Shown here: positions 58,846-64,000 of the stretch, one piece after another
Numbering within the stretch: position 1 is the stretch's first letter
How the letters are laid out: every line of letters begins with the position of its first letter
Origin: Acephala macrosclerotiorum
Taxonomy: Eukaryota; Ascomycota; Leotiomycetes; Helotiales; Mollisiaceae
Reading direction: 5' to 3'
Assembly (NCBI GenBank): GCA_014904845.1
Contig: MU119225.1
Span: forward strand, 186,001 to 250,000
Length of the DNA stretch: 64,000 nt
The notes under the pieces: model-generated
What the model was told of the DNA's origin: nothing
The model's database searches: none
The model's input: only the letters and a program-made list of their open reading frames with translations
Program-made: the position numbers and the translations under genes

Positions 58846-60900
58846 ATGGATGCGGCCACCACGATGCCATCCGACCAGGCCTATCAAGACGAGGGCATCG
58901 ACGGAGTTGATGCTCTACAAGTCGAGAAGCGGTACGGCGAAGAACGCGCGAAGAGACTCCGTCCTGAGGCCAACGAGCAATATGTCGACATCTCACTCTC
59001 CGACAAGTTCCGGCATTTTCAAGAGGATCCATGGGCTGACAAAACTGTCGTCAAGGACGTCAAGACAATGTTCCCTGATAATCGCTGCGAGGTGCTTATC
59101 TTGGGTGGCGGCTGGGGTGGATTGTTGTACGCTGTGCGTATGATTGATGCGGGTGTCCGTCCTGAAGATCTTCGCATCGTTGACACGGCTGGGGGTTTCG
59201 GCGGTACTTGGTACTGGAATCGGTACCCTGGGCTTATGTGCGATATCGAAAGTTATTGTTACCTGCCGCTACTGGAGGAGACAGGTTACATGCCAAAACA
59301 CCGCTATGCTTACGGAGAAGAGATCCGCAACTATGCTAATCTCGTCGCTGAGAAGTGGAATGTTACTGGGAGTGCTATCTTTCAGACCAAAGCTGAGAAA
59401 CTGGTGTGGGATGAAGCGACTAAGGGATGGCAGGTTGAGCTCGTACAGACGAGAAAAGGGGAGCCGCCACAGACGCTGAATATCCGCTCCCAGTTCGTGG
59501 CGATGGTGAACGGAGTGCTCAATTACCCTAAGCTGCTGAAGCTCCCAGGGGTTCTTGACTACCAAGGCGAGATCTTCCACTCGTCGCGCTGGGATTATTC
59601 GATCACAGGAGGGTCGCAAGAAGATCCATCCCTCGTCAAGCTGAAGGACAAGCGAGTAGCCATCATCGGCACAGGGGCGTCAGCTGTCCAGATCGTCCCG
59701 CATCTCGCAAGATGGTCCGAGCATCTATATGTCGTCCAGCGCACACCGTCGGCGGTGGATCGTCGCGGCCAGAGGGAGACTGATCCCGAGTGGTTTCAGA
59801 AAGAGGTGGCGACATCCGCGGGGTGGCAACGCGAGCGCTTGAAGAACTTCCATAAGCACTTCACCACTGAAGATCAGCCTGCAATCAACTTGGTAGACGA
59901 TGAGTGGACCCGAGCTGTTGCGCTGGTGGCTCTGACTGGTAATATCAATGGCCCCAAGTCGATAGAGGAGCTCGCAGCATATATGAAATTGCTCCACACC
60001 ATCGACCTCCCGCGACACAGCAAGATCCACGCCCTTGCGGATGGTGTTGTCAATGATCCCAGCGTTGCGAAGAAGCTTCAGGCGTGGTAAGTGAAGATCA
60101 GGTCCCACCTAGCTCCTTTGACATACCCGTTCGGCATTTACAAAGCATGTTCCACTGTCTTCAAACGTGCCACAATAAGCAAGTACTTAATGTCTATTTC
60201 TAGGTATCCTTCATGGTGCAAAAGACCATGCTTCCACGACGACTACTTGCCGACATTCAATAGCTCCAACGTAACGCTTGTCGACACAGACGGCAAAGGT
60301 CTCGACGGCATCACCTCAGACTCTATCGTCGCAGGCACCGAATCCTACCCCGTCGACCTCATCATCTTCGCCACAGGCTTTCGCGCACCATTCAGTGGTA
60401 CGCCAGCAGAGAGAGCCAACTTGACCATCACAGGTCGCAACGGCGTTTCGATGAGCCAAGAATGGGCAAACAACGGCCCAGCTACCCTCCATGGTGTTCT
60501 CGATCACCAATTTCCGAACCTCTTCCTCTCCGGGCCATGGCAAGCTTCCACAAGCCCGAGTTTCTTGTTCGGTGTTGATTCCTTGGCGAAGCACGCGGCG
60601 TACATTCTTGCCGAAGCGAAGAAGAGGGCTGAAGGGAAACCTTTCGAAGTGGCCTCGACGGCTACCGCAGTGGAAGACTGGGCGTTGCAGATTCAGATGC
60701 GATCGCTACCGATGGGTGCTATGATGGGTTGCACGCCGAGCTATTTCAATCTTGAGGGTGCACTTGACCGCATACCACCCGAGCAGCAGATGAAGAGGTC
60801 GCGCTCTGGGATTTGGGGTCATGGTATTGAGGACTTTCTTAGACATGTGGAAGCGTGGCGTGCTGAGGGTAATATGCAGGGTATCGAAGTACGAACGTAG
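58846..60900 (+). CDS. Baeyer-Villiger monooxygenase (class B flavoprotein)
   Basis: Two exons (58846-60086 and 60204-60900) around a 117-nt intron give 645 residues. The first Rossmann motif is GGGWGG (87-92). GGTWYWNRYPG (119-129) is the family block. The Baeyer-Villiger fingerprint appears as YQGEIFHSSRWD (239-250), fitting [F/Y]-x-G-x3-H-x3-W-[P/D] with Tyr in the first position. The second nucleotide-binding motif is GTGASA (275-280). IIFATGFRAPF in exon 2 is the conserved ATG motif region. The enzyme uses FAD, NADPH and O2 to insert oxygen next to a ketone, and fungal members act on steroids, terpenoids, polyketides or cyclic ketones. The substrate is unknown. The N-terminal extension before the first motif (about 80 residues) is typical of the cyclopentadecanone/steroid type. 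The gene is intact although it lies directly beside two mobile elements. Confidence 0.92.
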
Positions 60901-61372
60901 AGTTGATTTTGGCTTGGGGAATGAGTTTTTAACGATAGAAAAGGTAGTTATCGAAAGGGCAATACCATAGCATGACTTACACAGCTTTTTGCTTCGAGTA
61001 TACCATTCCTCTTAATTCTACGCGAGAGGAATAGCTTTTGATCTTCGACGTTCATTTCAATTGAATTTCGGTTTCCAAGAACATAGATCATGGATATTTT
61101 CTCTGCTGGCTACCTTTTGGCCAATTGCAGCGTCTTGAAAGTGCTGCACGATCTTGACCTCTTGCGTTCGCATTCGCCATCGTATTCCTCCAGCGTTGCT
61201 GTAAGTTTACAGTAACCCAGGTGTTGAAACCCCATTGGCAATATATATGCTTCTGAGAGGCACAGAAATAAGATTAGTACGTACATAAGACTTTACCCTC
61301 TGCCTACGCTTTCAAGTCGACCTTCACGTCCCTCTCATCACAGCTGCACTATTCGTGCTTCTCTGTCTTCAA
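60901..61372. other. intergenic
   Basis: 472 bp between the monooxygenase stop and the SMP-30-like pseudogene start. A possible TATA-like CAATATATATGC at 61239-61250 precedes the pseudogene by about 120 bp. Nothing else seen. Confidence 0.4.
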
Positions 61373-62238
61373 ATGGCCCTCCCAGACAGCACCAACGCCC
61401 CCAAACCCTCCATCACCCAAATCTTCGAATTCACATCCCACTTCATCGAAAACATCCACCTCCGGCCCAACGGCCACCTCCTCCTCAGCTCCCTCAGCTC
61501 CGGCTCCCTCTTCACCCTCAACCCCACCTCCCTGACCACAACAGCAAAGCCCATCGTAAACTGTCCCGGCAGCACCGGCCTATCTGGCATCGCAACCATT
61601 GGACCCGATCTCTACGCTGTGAGCGGTGGCATCCATAGCAGTTTTCGATGATATGAAAGTGTATGTTGTGTCAGTTCTGGGAGGCGACGAGGGGGAGGGG
61701 GTCTTGATTGATGTTATTAGTGTCCCGGATACGTATGGAAGTTGTGTTTATAGGGTCGATGCCCGAATGAGGAAAGTGGATGTTGCGATTGAGGATCCGT
61801 CGCTTGGTCATGGTCCTGTTTTCAAGGTGGGGATTAATGGGCTCAAGATCTTCGAGGACTGTTTGTACTTTACGAACTCGGGACAAGGAATTTTTGGAAG
61901 GGTGAAGATAGCTGATGATGGGAGTAAGGCGGGAGAGATTGAAGTTATTGCGAGGATTCCGGGGGGTTGACCCGGGTAGGGGGCATGCGTATGATGATTT
62001 TGCGATGGATGGGGAGGGGAATGCGTATGTGACGCTACACACGAATGAGATTGTGAGGATTACGAAAGATGGGGTTTAGATGACGTTTGCTGGGGGTGGG
62101 AATAGTATTGTTTTTAAATCGCCTACTTCGGCTGCGACGGCACTGGATGGAAAGTCGATATATGTTGCGACGGCGGGCATGACGCCTGGGGTTGGTGAAA
62201 TGGTGTTTAATGGTCAGGTCATTCAGCTCTCGATCTAA
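61373..62238 (+). pseudogene. SMP-30/gluconolactonase-like six-bladed propeller protein, broken by frameshifts and a stop
   Basis: Without introns the sequence encodes a propeller protein in three frames. Frame one, from 61373, reads ITQIFEFTSHFIENIHLRPNG to LYAVSGGIHSSF. A one-base shift at about 61643 leads to VFDDMKVYVVSVLGG and ...GLKIFEDCLYFTNSGQGIFGRV. A second shift at the six-G run (about 61963-61968) leads to VDPGRGHAYDDFAMDGEGNAYVTLH. An in-frame TAG at 62078-62080 (GV-stop-MTFAGGG, where Gln CAG would fit) precedes the natural end QVIQLSI. The motif order is that of secreted or cytosolic fungal SMP-30-like proteins of unknown substrate. Three lesions make it a pseudogene; the CAG-to-TAG stop is the type of change C deamination produces, though one site proves nothing. 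Confidence 0.78.
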
Positions 62239-63301
62239 GAAAAAGTGCTGGAGATGGTGCATAAGGCAGTAAAGAGCCACTGATGTGCACATCTTAAGGG
62301 GAATAAGCTGGATTGAAGGGACTCTTGTATTGGTGGGTCGAGACTACTCTCCTTTATTTGGACTAAGCCACAGCTCTTACTCTCTTTCCACATCTCTAAG
62401 CAAAGCAGGGAGGGCGAATCTCTAGGAAGAACTGCCTTCTAGTGAGAGTGAATATGTGTCACGTGAATTGGGAAAAGAATGCTTTGTGAGAAGTGTTGGG
62501 GAATTCATCGAAAACGGAGAGATTGTTTTTGCAGTTCGATGTGCGAAGGGATATTTGATAAACTCTAGACCTGTTACACTTGTCTGACCTCCGCTTGAGA
62601 TGGAGATTCATCGCGGTTCATGCTGGCCTCGCCTGAGAAGGAGAATTGAAAACTTGACGGGATTTAGGGACTAGACTGGAAAGATGTATACAATTCTGAT
62701 AAACTTATAGAGATTTGAGAGCGGGAATATGGATTCTATACCTAGTCTGAAGAACTAGATTGAAGAAAAGGGGTGAAGTCGATCGTCTATGCCTAGAGAC
62801 TCGGCTACTGACTAATCTGCGCCCCGTTCAAGTCCGAGATTTTCCTCAGCTTCTCCTCTGCATCAATGTTCCTCCATCCGAGGGACATGGAAGCGTCGAG
62901 ACCCTCACTAGGAAGTCTTTGCTATAAGAAGTATCATCAAAAGACGCGCAAAGTCGGGATTGCGGAGCTAGTGCAATAGACTTTGCGATAGATCATATGC
63001 ATCCAGTTGATGCGTTGATTTTTTGGTTCCAAGAACTCGACAACAGACTGTCCCAGCGGATATGGGACAATGTATCACGATTTCAGGCCCTCTTGCAATG
63101 CCTTCCTTCTCTCATGGCAAGTGTCGTCATCGTTCTTGATTGGATGTTGTCACGTGCCTTCCTTTTTTGGCCATTCGCACCTGCTAGGTATGGTTGAGAC
63201 TCGCGGACACTTGCCCAAGTGGAAAGCTTTGATTCAATTCATGAATGTCCCACACCTGAAAGGTCTTCCAGAGACCTCACACTTCACACCTCATCCTCAC
63301 C
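62239..63301. promoter_or_regulatory. intergenic, upstream of the GAF-domain gene
   Basis: 1.06 kb without a supportable gene. Small frames at 62997-63197 and 63070-63321 have no recognisable content. It must contain the promoter of the GAF-domain gene. Confidence 0.4.
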
Positions 63302-64000
63302 ATGTCAGATACGACGGATGATGCAGCAGAGAAGCCACGGCTTCGACCAAAGCAGATCCGCGCGAGTGCCATTGTCCGTAACATAGTCAAGTATGTTATC
63401 AGTCCCCGGCCTTCACTTGTATCTCCGCCCTAACTTCAGACAACAGATATTATTCCAACTCAACATCTGCGATCTCTTCCCACCAGGCCACCGCCGAAGG
63501 AAGCTGTCATACCAATTCCGATGCATCGACCGCCTTCACCAGCACAGGCTCACTGATCCCATCAACACCATCGATCGATTGGCCTGAAGATACCGACCAC
63601 ACCTCACTTCGCCATGATCCGACCCTTACTGCCTTTGCACAACTCGGAGCCTTTCGACTCAATGTTCCACGCGCAATCATATCTCTCATAGACCATGAGT
63701 ACCAGTGGGTCGTCGCTGAAGCTACACGAAGTGTTTCTCTTCAAGACCCGACCAAAATGGACCCTGGCGACGAGCTATGGTGCGGCACAATTCGAGTACC
63801 CCAGAACTGTAAGTGTCAATCTTTCTAAAAACCAACGTTGTCATTCCCCCAGCATTTCGTGGACTTAATACACACCATGCCAGGCCGGGCAGAGGTTCTA
63901 CAGGACATTCAGCGAAGCGTCATAATATTGGAGAGCGACCGTCCTTGCGTCAAGAAAGTGGGCCAAGAAAGGCCCACCAGAGCTGGAAGATTAAAAGCCG
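63302..64000 (+). CDS. GAF-domain protein, probably a hybrid sensor histidine kinase, 3' end outside the window
   Basis: Exon 1 (63302-63390) gives MSDTTDDAAEKPRLRPKQIR... A 56-nt intron (63391-63446) leads to exon 2 (63447-63808), and a donor GTAAGT at 63809 follows. Exon 2 has a Ser/Thr-rich linker and then LTAFAQLGAFRLNVPRAIIS, LIDHEYQWVVAEATRSVSLQ and DPGDELWCGT. This is the opening of the GAF domain in a family of fungal hybrid histidine kinases as I remember it. The next exon starts either at 63853 or 63884 (two AGs in reach), and both keep a frame to the edge. The kinase and receiver domains would lie beyond the window, so the kinase assignment is inference. Confidence 0.6.

Noticed and set aside
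1..64000. tRNA, 5S rRNA and CRISPR arrays
   Set aside because: I looked for B-box-like GGTTCRANNCC sequences, 5S motifs and regularly spaced direct repeats and saw none I could support. A tRNAscan or Infernal run would settle the RNA genes.

Overview
This window looks like a euchromatic stretch of a filamentous ascomycete (Pezizomycotina) chromosome. The reasons are short GT-AG introns (about 45-195 nt) with CTAAC/CTAAT branch sites, two Zn(II)2Cys6 regulators, a DUF3684 protein, a Baeyer-Villiger monooxygenase, a serine-rich cell-wall protein, and a block of DNA destroyed by C-to-T mutation of the RIP type. The class cannot be fixed from sequence alone.

Layout. 1-12.7 kb: a partial gene at the left edge, a 1741-residue DUF3684/HSP90-type ATPase protein, an MMTAG2-domain RS-rich protein, two related F-box-like loci (one clearly dead, one with unresolved frame breaks) and MED6. 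12.8-21.3 kb: a pepsin-fold membrane protein that has lost its first catalytic motif, a large GPI-type repeat adhesin-like wall protein, and a GH13 glucan-active enzyme whose only intron carries an internal duplication. 22.7-31.4 kb: an O-methyltransferase, a poorly resolved membrane protein, a cysteine-rich membrane-anchored wall protein, and two head-to-head pseudogenes (LaeA-type methyltransferase and FAD monooxygenase) that have both lost their 5' ends at the same point. 31.4-34.9 kb is a gene-poor stretch. 34.9-44.5 kb: a small GRGGYN-repeat protein, the mitochondrial tRNA-modification GTPase MSS1/MnmE, a dead and an apparently intact zinc-cluster regulator, an aldo/keto reductase and a GNAT acetyltransferase.

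44.92-58.00 kb is one insertion: two 167-bp LTRs, a perfect 5-bp target duplication (GGACC), and 12.7 kb of extremely AT-rich interior with no coding capacity. By eye, in most of the interior almost every remaining C on the + strand is in CpG and GG is nearly absent, while TG and AG survive. The DNA therefore resembles a bisulfite-converted strand. Aligning the LTRs by hand gives 29 differences, all transitions, and in 28 of them the mutated base lies in the half of the LTR nearer the interior. Mutation evidently decayed outward across the LTRs. This is the most interesting structure in the window.

58.0-64.0 kb: a TA-flanked MITE with perfect 31-bp inverted ends, a Baeyer-Villiger monooxygenase, a broken SMP-30/gluconolactonase-like gene, and the start of a GAF-domain protein, probably a hybrid histidine kinase. 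There are at least five decayed genes, several of secondary-metabolism type. All gene models were derived by reading splice sites by eye, without transcripts or database searches.
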